DNA of 8,178 nt, taken from NCBI GenBank assembly GCA_947176115.1, contig CAMWPK010000060.1, forward strand, positions 1 to 8,178. Direction: 5' to 3'. The position numbers and the translations under genes are program-made. Below, in pieces: positions 1 to 7,314 of the stretch (positions are counted from its first letter, which is position 1; each line of letters opens with the position of its first letter). The notes beneath the pieces are model-generated. The model made no database searches. It was given only the letters and a program-made list of their open reading frames with translations, and was not told the DNA's origin. This DNA is from an uncultured Clostridia bacterium (GTDB lineage Bacteria; Bacillota; Clostridia; Christensenellales; UBA3700).

Positions 1-755
1 ATCTCGTCTATAAAGATAATACCCTCGTTTTCCGCTCTTGTGATAGCTTCTGCGTTGACGTTGTCGGGGTCAATGAGCTTTTCCTCCTCCATTTCAATGA
101 GTATCTTCAAAGCCTCTTTTACCGTTACGGTCTTAGACTTGGTCTTACCCCCGCCAATCATAGAGCCAAATAGCTCGTTGATATTTATCTCCATATCGCT
201 GTTATTGCTGATAGTCTGTTGTTTGGGCTTGACAGGCAAGTCAATAGTGATTACAAGGTCGTCTACTTTGCCTTCGCGTAACTCTTGCAAAATATATCCT
301 TTCATTTGCCCGTCCGTCAAATCGGGATAGGCTTCTTTTCTTTTCTTGGTAATTGCAGGCACTAACTTCTCTTCCGCTCTTTCTCTTGCGCGGAGCTCGA
401 CTTCCTTTGACTTTTCTTCCGTAACCATTCTAATAGACGCTTCTACAAGGTCGCGCACCATAGACTCCACGTCCCTGCCGACGTAACCTACTTCGGTAAA
501 CTTAGTAGCCTCTACCTTGATAAACGGCGCTTTGACAAGTCTTGCAAGTCGTCTTGCAATCTCCGTCTTACCCACGCCGGTAGGTCCTTGCATAATTATA
601 TTCTTCGGCGAAATTTCTTCTTTCAATTCTTGAGGCAATCTGCTTCTTCTATATCTGTTGCGAAGAGCGACCGCTACCGCCTTTTTTGCGCTGTGCTGAC
701 CGATAATATATCTGTCAAGCTCGGCTACTATCTGTTTTGGCGTAAAATCATTCAT
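1..755 (-). CDS. hslU: HslU (ClpY), ATPase/unfoldase subunit of the HslUV protease; 3' part lies outside the window
   Basis: HslU is a cytoplasmic AAA+ hexamer that unfolds substrates and threads them into the HslV peptidase. The first 251 residues are visible, starting MNDFTPKQIVAELDRYIIGQ, the usual HslU N-terminus. Walker A GPTGVGKT is at residues 57-64 and the pore-loop motif GYVGRD at 90-95. A charged helical insertion (the I domain, about 110-235) follows, including a Glu/Lys/Arg-rich stretch at 112-142 and a Gly-rich segment at 197-203. The frame runs off the window edge exactly in Walker B (IIFIDE, 246-251). The full protein is usually about 440-460 aa, so the second half of the AAA+ module and the C-terminal domain are missing here. 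The ATG lies one nucleotide after the hslV stop, with a strong AGGAGG upstream, so the two subunits are probably translationally coupled. The I domain separates it from ClpX. Identity is very secure. Confidence 0.97.
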   Translation of the reverse strand, partial: MNDFTPKQIVAELDRYIIGQHSAKKAVAVALRNRYRRSRLPQELKEEISPKNIIMQGPTGVGKTEIARRLARLVKAPFIKVEATKFTEVGYVGRDVESMVRDLVEASIRMVTEEKSKEVELRARERAEEKLVPAITKKRKEAYPDLTDGQMKGYILQELREGKVDDLVITIDLPVKPKQQTISNNSDMEININELFGSMIGGGKTKSKTVTVKEALKILIEMEEEKLIDPDNVNAEAITRAENEGIIFIDE

Positions 756-756
756 A

Positions 757-1290
757 CTACACCTCCTCTACGATTATATTGTTGTTGGTGAATACGCAAA
801 GTTCGCTGGCAATAACGAGCGCCTTATAGGCAATCTCCTTTGCCGAAAGCTCTGTTTCCTTTACCATTGCTCTTGCGGCTGCCAAAGCGTAGTTACCGCC
901 TGAACCTATTGCGCAAGCATCGCCGTCGGGATCGATAACTTCTCCGCTACCAGACACAATAAGTAAATTCTCCTTGTCCGCAACAAGCATCATAGCCTCC
1001 AACTTTCTCGGAAGTTTATCATCTCTCCAAAGTTCGGCAAGTTCTACTGCGCTACGCATAAGATTACCGCTGTACTTTTGCAACATTTTCTCAAACTTTT
1101 CGCTAAGAGATATTGCGTCGGATACGCTTCCTGCAAAACCTATAACTACCTTGTCGTCGAATATTCTCTTGACCTTTTTCGCCGTACCCTTGAGTATGAC
1201 GCTCTGTCCCATAGTGATTTGTCCGTCGCCTGCTATTGCGATTTTGCCATTGCGTCTAACCGCGCAAATGGTAGTCCCCATCATTTCCAT
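757..1290 (-). CDS. hslV: HslV (ClpQ), N-terminal threonine peptidase of the HslUV protease
   Basis: HslV forms a double hexameric ring, related to proteasome beta subunits, that degrades proteins fed to it by HslU. The 177-aa product matches family length (about 175-180 aa). The family signature [20 protein letters not shown] starts at residue 5. The nucleophile should be Thr6, exposed after removal of the leader MEMMG. Other active-site equivalents by alignment to E. coli are Lys39 (in TAKKV, Lys33) and Ser130 (in AIGSGG, Ser124). GFAGSVSDA (51-59) and [11 protein letters not shown] (95-105) are also typical. A leader of a few residues before Thr is common in Bacillota and Thermotoga HslV; in E. 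coli only Met precedes it. The ATG at 1290 is chosen because AAGGAG lies 6 nt upstream; ATGs at codons 3 and 4 would be too far from it. The gene follows trmFO by 3 nt and precedes hslU by 1 nt. Confidence 0.97.
   Translation of the reverse strand: MEMMGTTICAVRRNGKIAIAGDGQITMGQSVILKGTAKKVKRIFDDKVVIGFAGSVSDAISLSEKFEKMLQKYSGNLMRSAVELAELWRDDKLPRKLEAMMLVADKENLLIVSGSGEVIDPDGDACAIGSGGNYALAAARAMVKETELSAKEIAYKALVIASELCVFTNNNIIVEEV
760..767 (-). promoter_or_regulatory. Ribosome binding site of hslU, inside the end of hslV
   Basis: The minus strand reads AGGAGGTG here, with 6 nt between AGGAGG (762-767) and the hslU ATG at 755. The site is formed by the last codons of hslV (Glu-Glu-Val) just before its TAG stop. 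It is a near-perfect anti-16S match and fixes the hslU start. Confidence 0.85.
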
Positions 1291-1293
1291 AAT

Positions 1294-2595
1294 TTACTCC
1301 TTTATTGATTTGAGATAACTCTCAACGTCGCCGATAGCGCGCAGAGAATATTTGTATTTTCTTTTCTTTTTGTCCCTCGGAGCATCTTCCAATATTGGCA
1401 ATATTCCGAAGTTGGCATTCATAGGTTGATAATCTTCGCTAGGCATAGAGATATGTCTTTGCAATCTACCCATAACGCTTGTCGCAGGCATAATCATATC
1501 TTGCTTGCCCGTAAGCCGTCTTGCAAGATTGACACCTGCAGTCAGTCCGCTTGCTACGCTCTCCATATACCCCTCGACGCCCGTCAACTGTCCCGCGAAG
1601 AAAAGCAACGGCTTGTTCTTTACGCCAAAGGCACTGTCCAAAACTTTCGGCGCGTTGATAAAGGTATTTGCGTGCATTACTCCGTATCTCAAAAACTCGG
1701 CGTTCTCAAGCCCCGGAATCATAGAGAAAACTCTCTTTTGCTCGCCGAATTTGAGATTTGTCTGAAAGCCTACTATATTGTAAGCGTTTCCCTCGCCGTC
1801 TTCCTTGCGAAGCTGTACCACAGCGTAAGGTCTTTCCTCGCTATGCGGATTGCGAATGCCGACCGGTCGCAAAGGACCGTACCTCATGGTGTCCACGCCT
1901 CTCGAAGCCATAACCTCTATCGGCATACATCTCTCAAATACCGCAAATTCAAAGTCTTTGAGCTTTGCTCTTTCCGCGTGAATAAGTTCTTCGTAAAAGC
2001 GCAAGTATTCTTGCTTATCCATAGCGCAATTGAGATAATCGTCACCGCCCTTGCCGTATCTTGCTCCGAAAAAAGCCTTGTCATAATCAATACTTTCTCC
2101 GTCAATTATCGGCGCTACGGCGTCGTAGAAGTTGAGGTATTCTCCGCCTAAAAAGTCCTGTATCCACCTAGACATACTATCTGAAGTCAACGGACCTGTC
2201 GCAATCACCGTAGGAATGGAATCGTCCACCCTCTCGACTTCTTGCCTTATCAGCCTAAAGCCGTCATAACTATGCAGAACTCTCTCAACGCTCTCGCTCA
2301 ACTTCACTCTGTCCACTGCTAAGGCTCCGCCCGCAGGAACGTCGCTAGTGTAAGCGCATTTCAATATCAAACTGTCAAGTCTTGCAAGTTCGTACTTCAA
2401 AAGTCCCGATGCATTGTCTAGGCTTTGCGCCTTTAAGGAATTAGAACACACCAATTCCGCTAAGCTATCCGTCGAGTGACAAGGAGTGTTTTTGACTCCT
2501 CGCATCTCAAACATATCCACCTCAAAACCTCTTTTGAGAAGTTGATACGCGCACTCACAGCCTGCCAAGCCTCCGCCTATTACGTTGACTTTCAT
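1294..2595 (-). CDS. trmFO: TrmFO, methylenetetrahydrofolate-dependent tRNA (uracil-54-C5)-methyltransferase
   Basis: TrmFO makes 5-methyluridine at position 54 in the tRNA T-loop, using 5,10-methylenetetrahydrofolate as carbon donor and FAD as reductant; it is a cytoplasmic flavoprotein. At 433 aa it has normal length. The FAD-binding dinucleotide motif VIGGGLAGCE is at residues 5-14. The TrmFO block AELVCSNSLKAQ (46-57) carries Cys50, and ERCMPIEVMASRG (221-233) carries Cys223; these correspond to the catalytic cysteines Cys53 and Cys226 of the Bacillus subtilis enzyme. FAGQLTGVEGYMESVASGL, in the C-terminal third, is the conserved second FAD-contacting region. The short length and the two cysteines separate it from the larger paralogue MnmG (GidA). 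Its ATG overlaps the topA stop in an ATGA, and its own Shine-Dalgarno is poor: AAGGA lies 12 nt upstream. Translation probably depends on reinitiation after topA. Confidence 0.96.
   Translation of the reverse strand: MKVNVIGGGLAGCECAYQLLKRGFEVDMFEMRGVKNTPCHSTDSLAELVCSNSLKAQSLDNASGLLKYELARLDSLILKCAYTSDVPAGGALAVDRVKLSESVERVLHSYDGFRLIRQEVERVDDSIPTVIATGPLTSDSMSRWIQDFLGGEYLNFYDAVAPIIDGESIDYDKAFFGARYGKGGDDYLNCAMDKQEYLRFYEELIHAERAKLKDFEFAVFERCMPIEVMASRGVDTMRYGPLRPVGIRNPHSEERPYAVVQLRKEDGEGNAYNIVGFQTNLKFGEQKRVFSMIPGLENAEFLRYGVMHANTFINAPKVLDSAFGVKNKPLLFFAGQLTGVEGYMESVASGLTAGVNLARRLTGKQDMIMPATSVMGRLQRHISMPSEDYQPMNANFGILPILEDAPRDKKKRKYKYSLRAIGDVESYLKSIKE
1297..1302 (-). promoter_or_regulatory. Ribosome binding site of hslV
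   Basis: AAGGAG on the minus strand, formed by the last Lys-Glu codons of trmFO, ends 6 nt before the ATG at 1290. This spacing favours the first of three closely spaced Met codons (1, 3 and 4) and so sets the length of the HslV leader peptide. Confidence 0.8.
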
Positions 2596-4733
2596 GCCTT
2601 TTGATTTTCCTTGTTCTTCAATATTACTTGAGGCACATTGCTCTCTTCTATACTCTCGCTATGTCCGCACTCTTTATTAGTACAGATATATCTCACTCCG
2701 CTCTTACCTATCACAGCTTTCATATTGCTCTTGCAATCAGGACACAGATACGGCGCAGGTAAATCCCATGATATAAACTTGCAAGTAGGATAATTGTTGC
2801 AAGAGAAGAAAGTAGCGCCTTTCTTGGATATCTTCTTGTATACGTCGCCTCCGCACTGCGGACACTTCGCAACAGGCTCTGAAAGCGACTTGGTATTGCG
2901 ACACTTAGGGAAGTTGGGACACGCTAAGAACTTGCCGTACTTAGAATCCCTGATTATCATTCTCGCTCCGCACTTGTCGCAAATTACGTCAGACTCTTCC
3001 GCCTTAGGCTTGACCTTGCTTCCTTGGTGTCTGACTTCAAGCACCTTATTGTGGAAACCGCCGTAGAAGTCGGCAATTACCTCATACCACTTGATGTTGC
3101 CCTCTTCTATCTTGTCGAGATTTTTCTCCATATCCGCGGTGAATTGCGTATCCATTATATCGGAAAAGTCCTTGACAAGTTGGTCAACTACTATTTCGCC
3201 AAGCTCGGTAGGCTTCATAAACTTGCCTTCCTTTTCGATGTAAGTGCGCTTGTAAAGCACGGTAATCGTCTTTTCAAAGGTAGACGGTCTGCCAATGCCG
3301 TTTTCTTCCATAGCCTTAATAAAAGAACCGTCGGTATATCTTTGCGGAGGTTTGGTAAACTTCTGCTCTCCTGCAATATCTTTGAGAGTAAGTTCCTCGC
3401 CCTCGTTGAGATTTGGCAATTCCTTGCTATTCTCTTCTTTTTCGGTATTGCTTTGGTACGCTTGCGTAAAGCCTTTGAATACGCAGACTTTACCCTTGAG
3501 AGTATATCCATACTTCTTATCGCTTTGAGATACGATATGCACGGTCAAGGTGTCGTATTCGGCGTTAGCCATTTGCGACGCGACAAATCTATCGTATATC
3601 AATTTGTATAATTTATAATCGTTACGCGCGAGCTTATCCTTAAGCGACTCAGGCGTACGGGAAAGCGTAATAGGTCTGATTGCTTCGTGCGCGTCTTGCG
3701 CTCCTGCGCCCGTAGCGTACACGTTGGGCTTTTTAGGACAATACTCGCTACCGTAATTTTGCGCAATAAAGTCAAGCGCTTCTCTTTGAGCCTCGGCAGA
3801 TACTCTCACGCTGTCAGAACGGATGTATGTGACGAGCGCAACGTGACCTTCGCCCTCTATCTCAACGCCCTCATATAGCCTTTGGGCAATCTGCGTAACC
3901 ATAGACGCGCTAAATCCCAACTTGGAGATCGCGTCTTGTTGCATAGTCGAGGTGGTGAACGGCGGAGCAGGCTTGGAGAAAGAGGACGCCCTCTTGACTC
4001 CGTCTACCAACCACTTGCCCGTCTTGCTTCCGCTGATAACTTCGTCGGCTTGCTCTTTACAAGTGACCTTAACCTTTTTATTGTCAATATCTACGAATTC
4101 GCACTTAAATGAATTTTTCTTCTTATCGCCGACTGCCATCTTATCTTTGACGAGTTGAGCGTTGATAGTCCAATACTCCTGAGGTTTGAAATTCCTAATC
4201 TCTCTTTCTCTGTCAACTACCATTTTGAGCGCAACAGACTGAACTCTGCCTGCAGACAGACCGCTCTTAATCTGACGCGATAAGATAGGCGAAAGCTCGT
4301 ATCCCATCAATCTATCAAGAACTCTTCTTGCTTGCTGAGCGTCTACAAGTCCCATATTGATTTCTCTGGGATTATCCAAAGCCTTTAATACTGCTTTCTT
4401 AGAAATTTCGTTGAATACGATTCTCACGTTCTTGTCTGTGATGTCGCACACGTTGGCAAGGTGCCAAGAAATTGCCTCTCCCTCTCTATCGGGGTCGGCT
4501 GCGAGATACACGGTATCGCATTTCTCAATCTCTTTCTTTATCATATCTATAGTCGCCTGCTTGTCGGGGCTGACTATATATTCCGGCTTAAAATTGTTGT
4601 TGACGTCAATGCCCATTGTCTTTTGAGGCAAGTCGCTGACGTGTCCCTTGGAAGCTACCACGTGGTAACCGCTACCCAAGTACTTTGAAATTGTTTTCGC
4701 CTTATGAGGCGACTCTACGATTATAAGTTTCAT
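2592..4733 (-). CDS. topA: DNA topoisomerase I (type IA, omega protein)
   Basis: TopA relaxes negatively supercoiled DNA by cutting one strand through a 5'-phosphotyrosine and passing the other. I place the start at ATG 4733, giving 713 aa beginning MKLIIVESPHKAKTISKYLG. A GTG two codons upstream (4739) gives 715 aa but overlaps the Shine-Dalgarno. Numbering from the ATG, the Toprim domain has Glu7 and the metal-binding DPDRE at 80-84 (Asp80, Asp82). LSAGRVQSVALKMVVDRERE is at 159-178. The catalytic tyrosine is Tyr303, in ALVTYIRSDS. Domain markers DAHEAIRP (347-354) and ENGIGRPST (477-485) follow. The C-terminus has three four-cysteine zinc-ribbon modules: Cys585/588/605/611, Cys624/627/645/651 and Cys664/667/684/689. 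These bind ssDNA, and in E. coli also RNA polymerase. All catalytic residues are present. It sits 14 nt after dprA and overlaps trmFO by 4 nt. TopB (Topo III) and reverse gyrase lack this arrangement. Confidence 0.97.
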   Translation of the reverse strand: MKLIIVESPHKAKTISKYLGSGYHVVASKGHVSDLPQKTMGIDVNNNFKPEYIVSPDKQATIDMIKKEIEKCDTVYLAADPDREGEAISWHLANVCDITDKNVRIVFNEISKKAVLKALDNPREINMGLVDAQQARRVLDRLMGYELSPILSRQIKSGLSAGRVQSVALKMVVDREREIRNFKPQEYWTINAQLVKDKMAVGDKKKNSFKCEFVDIDNKKVKVTCKEQADEVISGSKTGKWLVDGVKRASSFSKPAPPFTTSTMQQDAISKLGFSASMVTQIAQRLYEGVEIEGEGHVALVTYIRSDSVRVSAEAQREALDFIAQNYGSEYCPKKPNVYATGAGAQDAHEAIRPITLSRTPESLKDKLARNDYKLYKLIYDRFVASQMANAEYDTLTVHIVSQSDKKYGYTLKGKVCVFKGFTQAYQSNTEKEENSKELPNLNEGEELTLKDIAGEQKFTKPPQRYTDGSFIKAMEENGIGRPSTFEKTITVLYKRTYIEKEGKFMKPTELGEIVVDQLVKDFSDIMDTQFTADMEKNLDKIEEGNIKWYEVIADFYGGFHNKVLEVRHQGSKVKPKAEESDVICDKCGARMIIRDSKYGKFLACPNFPKCRNTKSLSEPVAKCPQCGGDVYKKISKKGATFFSCNNYPTCKFISWDLPAPYLCPDCKSNMKAVIGKSGVRYICTNKECGHSESIEESNVPQVILKNKENQKA

Positions 4734-4738
4734 CTCCA

Positions 4739-4744
4739 CTCCTT
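4739..4744 (-). promoter_or_regulatory. Ribosome binding site of topA that decides its start
   Basis: The minus strand reads AAGGAG, then 5 nt (TGGAG), then ATG at 4733. An alternative in-frame GTG start at 4739 would use the last G of this motif and leave no spacer, so it cannot be served by this site. The ATG gives the canonical MKLIIVES N-terminus of bacterial TopA. Confidence 0.8.
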
Positions 4745-4747
4745 CTA

Positions 4748-5770
4748 TTAAAGCTGAGGTATGATTTCAAAATAATTTCCCTGCATCTTTCTTATTATTC
4801 CCAATATCTCCAATTGAGAAAGTACGCTTGACAGCTCGCCTACGCCCAACTCTGACTTTTGCAGAATTTCGTCAAAGTGAAGCGCTTCGTCTTTGAGTAA
4901 GTCTACTATCGCTTGAGCAGTAAAGTCAAGTTGAACGACCTCTTTAACGCATTTTTTAGACGTCTTACCCAACGCGGATATTATTACGTCGTCGGGCGAA
5001 AGCGTAATTACTGCTTGCAACTCCTTTATCTTTTTGTTGCAACCTGCGCTCATCGGTGAGAAAATATTACCCGGGACTACGAATAACTCTCTACCTTGCT
5101 CTATCGCATAGTCTGCGGTGATAAGCGAACCGCTCTTCTCTCCCGCTTCGGGTATAAACACGGCTTGCGACAGCGCGCTGATAATTCGGTTGCGCTCGGG
5201 AAAGTGATATTGCAAAGGCTTACTGCCCATTGGATATTCGCTTACGACAAGCCCCGTCTTGGCAATTTGCATTTGCATATCTGAATTTTCCGATGGGTAA
5301 CATATATCAAGTCCGTTAGCTACGACCGCCACAGTAGGCGAATTGTTCTCAAGACTTATTCTATGTCCTATGCTGTCTACTCCTCTCGCAAGTCCGCTGA
5401 TTATCTTCAATCCCGCTTTGACAAATTCCGGCGCAAAGTTTTGCATTACGTTCCTGCCGTACGTACTTACTCTTCTAGAACCTACGATTGCAAGTAAGTC
5501 TTTGCTGTATAACAAACTCTTATCGCCTTGATAGTAAAGAGTGTACGGCGGATCGAATATCTCTTTTAGCGAATTGGGATAATCCTCGTCAACTATAGTA
5601 ATTACCTTTATTCCGGCTTTTTCCATTTTGGCAATCATATTATCTGCAACAGTATAATCATTGTACAACTCGCTTGGCTTGTCTACGCTCTCAAAGCGTT
5701 TTTTCCTTGCGCTATACCACTCTACTGTTGAGAGCATTATCAATGCCTTTTGATCGTTGGTGTACGTCAT
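4748..5770 (-). CDS. dprA: DprA (Smf), DNA-processing protein and RecA loader
   Basis: DprA binds incoming single-stranded DNA during natural transformation, protects it and loads RecA; it is widespread even in species not known to be competent. From ATG 5770 the product is 340 aa. An N-terminal helical region comes first (about 1-75). The Rossmann-like DprA domain follows, with AIVGSRRVSTYGR (94-106), ISGLARGVDSIGHR (124-137), VANGLDICYPSEN (150-162), FPERNRIISALS (190-201) and EKSGSLITADYAIEQGR (211-227), all classic DprA blocks. A C-terminal winged-helix domain (about 280-340) has LHFDEILQKSELGVGELSSVL. The variant VFIPEAGEKSG replaces the more usual V-E-A form, and KELQAVI replaces the usual xxGAxx near the end of the core. 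A TTG at 5788 would extend the protein by 6 residues into comM, but the GAGAGGGG before ATG 5770 fits better. It starts 8 nt after comM and ends 14 nt before topA. Confidence 0.94.
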   Translation of the reverse strand: MTYTNDQKALIMLSTVEWYSARKKRFESVDKPSELYNDYTVADNMIAKMEKAGIKVITIVDEDYPNSLKEIFDPPYTLYYQGDKSLLYSKDLLAIVGSRRVSTYGRNVMQNFAPEFVKAGLKIISGLARGVDSIGHRISLENNSPTVAVVANGLDICYPSENSDMQMQIAKTGLVVSEYPMGSKPLQYHFPERNRIISALSQAVFIPEAGEKSGSLITADYAIEQGRELFVVPGNIFSPMSAGCNKKIKELQAVITLSPDDVIISALGKTSKKCVKEVVQLDFTAQAIVDLLKDEALHFDEILQKSELGVGELSSVLSQLEILGIIRKMQGNYFEIIPQL

Positions 5771-5772
5771 AA

Positions 5773-5780
5773 CCCCTCTC
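5773..5780 (-). promoter_or_regulatory. Probable ribosome binding site of dprA
   Basis: GAGAGGGG on the minus strand ends 2 nt before ATG 5770. The GAGG core (5775-5778) gives a 4-nt spacer. It is only a moderate match but supports the ATG over the TTG codons at 5788 and 5782, which lie inside or before this motif. The site overlaps the TGA stop of comM (5779-5781), so coupling is likely. Confidence 0.55.
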
Positions 5781-7311
5781 AATCCCAATACTTCCTATCC
5801 AAAGAACGGTATTGAATGGCTTCCGCTACGTGCTTAGACAAGACGTCGGTAGAGCCGTCCAAGTCTGCAATCGTCCTTGCGACTTTCAATACTCTGGTGC
5901 TTGCTCTTGCTGTCATATTGAGTTTGGTAAAAGCATTCTTCAACAACGCTTCGCCGATATTGTCAAGGGCGCAATAATTCTTGACTTGCGCGTTGGTCAT
6001 CTCATCGTTTGTCTTGGTCTTAGTGCCCGCGTACCTTGCTCTTTGAATTGCCCTTGCCTTTTCTACTCTCTCCTTGACGGTAGCGCTACTCTCGTTGGGA
6101 ACGCTACTGCGGAAGTCATCGTAAGTAATTCCGTCTACTTCGATTTGCAAATCTATTCTGTCAAGTAAAGGTCCGGATAATTTGGATATGTATCTATGTA
6201 TTTCCGACGGCGTACATTTGCACTCTTGCGTCTTTGAACCAAGATTACCGCACGGACATGGATTCATACTTGCGACCAACATAAATCTTGCGGGATACTC
6301 CAGCGTACGTTTTGCTCTCGACACCACGGCTACTCCGTCCTCAAGCGGTTGTCTGAGCGTTTCGAGAGTGCGACGTTGATACTCCGGCATCTCGTCCAAG
6401 AAAAGTACTCCGTTGTGCGCAAGGCTGATCTCTCCGGGGCGAGCGTTAGTACCACCGCCCATAAGAGCCGGAACAGTCGCCGTATGATGAGGCGTACGGA
6501 ACGGTCTGCTGACTACTATGCCCACGCTGTTGTCCAATATGCCGGCAACGGAATGTATCTTCGTCACTTCTATCGCTTCTTCAAAAGTCATATCGGGCAT
6601 AATAGTAGGCACGCACTTCGCCATCATAGTCTTTCCTGCGCCTGGCGGTCCTATCATAAGCACGTTGTGACCGCCTGCAACGGCTATCTCCAAAGCGCGC
6701 TTGGCTACGAGCTGTCCCTTGACTTCGGAAAAGTCAACGTTGTACTTGTTCGCCTTGGATATAGCTACGAACTCGCTGGTTTCTAACGGCTTCACCTCGC
6801 TCTTGCCTGTCAAAAAGTCCACAACCTCGGCAAGTTTGTCAAAAGCGTAAACCTCTATTCCCGAAATATAACTTGCTTCTTTTGCATTCTTTGCAGGCAA
6901 AATAAACTTTTTGTATCCGTTCTGAATCGCCGAAATTATAAGTGGCAGTACGCCTCTAATAGAATTTATTGACCCGTCTAACGACAACTCGCCGAGAATT
7001 ATATAGTCCTTGTAGGTATTACTTTCAATCTCTTCGTTGGCAATGAGAATACCAAGAGCTATCGCTAAGTCAAAGTGAGAACCTTCTTTCTTTGTATCCG
7101 CAGGCGCAAGATTGATAGTAATCTTACGTATCGGATAAGTCAAAAGACTGTTCTTTATAGCAGACCTCACTCTCTCTTTAGACTCTTTAATAGCAGTATC
7201 TGCCAAGCCTACTGTGTCGTAAGCCGGCAGTCCTGCATTGAGGTCTACTTCTATTGCAACTTCGTATCCCTCTACACCGTTGAGGGCGTAACTCTTAGTC
7301 TTTGCCAGCAT
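5779..7311 (-). CDS. comM: ComM/YifB family AAA+ ATPase (Mg-chelatase-like branch-migration helicase)
   Basis: ComM-family proteins are hexameric AAA+ ATPases. In Vibrio and Acinetobacter ComM drives branch migration of the recombination intermediate during natural transformation. Databases often label them 'magnesium chelatase', but no tetrapyrrole function is expected. The 510-aa length is typical (about 500-515). The N-terminal Lon-protease-like ChlI domain spans about 20-165, with GLPAYDTVGLADTAIKESKERV and ADTKKEGSHFDLAIALG. The AAA+ module has Walker A GPPGAGKT (221-228), RPFRTPHHTATVPALMGGG (269-287), Walker B VLFLDE (302-307) and the arginine-finger-like LLDRIDL (382-388). A cysteine cluster, MNPCPCGNLG...CKC (Cys352/354/364/366), could bind zinc and is conserved in the family. 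The C-terminal ChlI-C domain holds NMTARASTRVLKVARTIADLDG (465-486). The ATG at 7311 follows AAGGA, which overlaps the TAA stop of the upstream gene. Adjacency to dprA fits a DNA-uptake role, which remains an inference. Confidence 0.95.
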   Translation of the reverse strand: MLAKTKSYALNGVEGYEVAIEVDLNAGLPAYDTVGLADTAIKESKERVRSAIKNSLLTYPIRKITINLAPADTKKEGSHFDLAIALGILIANEEIESNTYKDYIILGELSLDGSINSIRGVLPLIISAIQNGYKKFILPAKNAKEASYISGIEVYAFDKLAEVVDFLTGKSEVKPLETSEFVAISKANKYNVDFSEVKGQLVAKRALEIAVAGGHNVLMIGPPGAGKTMMAKCVPTIMPDMTFEEAIEVTKIHSVAGILDNSVGIVVSRPFRTPHHTATVPALMGGGTNARPGEISLAHNGVLFLDEMPEYQRRTLETLRQPLEDGVAVVSRAKRTLEYPARFMLVASMNPCPCGNLGSKTQECKCTPSEIHRYISKLSGPLLDRIDLQIEVDGITYDDFRSSVPNESSATVKERVEKARAIQRARYAGTKTKTNDEMTNAQVKNYCALDNIGEALLKNAFTKLNMTARASTRVLKVARTIADLDGSTDVLSKHVAEAIQYRSLDRKYWD

Positions 7312-7314
7312 ATT

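Noticed and set aside
40..330. Plus-strand open frame with hydrophobic, Ser-rich translation near the left edge
   Set aside because: It lies opposite hslU, whose translation through this stretch is continuous from the ATG at 755 to Walker B.
1426..2151. Long open frame of 241 codons on the plus strand, opposite trmFO
   Set aside because: It lies entirely antisense to a gene with clear family motifs, has no convincing ribosome binding site, and its translation shows no recognisable domain. It is a codon-bias shadow.
1294..2595. Reading this gene as MnmG/GidA
   Set aside because: MnmG is about 620 aa. This is 433 aa, with the CSNSLK and CMPIEVMA cysteine motifs specific to TrmFO.
541..2785. 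The 8-base palindrome CTTGCAAG occurs at least four times (541-548, 1520-1527, 2381-2388, 2778-2785)
   Set aside because: Three copies encode Leu-Ala-Arg as CTT-GCA-AGA and the fourth Thr-Cys-Lys. All are inside genes and irregularly spaced, so codon preference explains them better than a regulatory repeat.
3024..3611. Plus-strand open frame of 195 codons opposite topA
   Set aside because: It is fully antisense to intact, conserved topA sequence. The hydrophobic translation is typical of the complement of Lys/Glu-rich coding regions.
4734..4747. Possible terminator or promoter in the dprA-topA gap, the largest in the window
   Set aside because: At 14 nt it holds little more than the topA Shine-Dalgarno. 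There is no hairpin or T-run and no room for a promoter outside coding sequence.
5779..7311. Reading this gene as a magnesium chelatase ChlI/BchI subunit
   Set aside because: The Lon-like N-terminal domain, the Cys cluster after MNPCPCG and the roughly 510-aa length define the ComM/YifB family. No tetrapyrrole genes are nearby.
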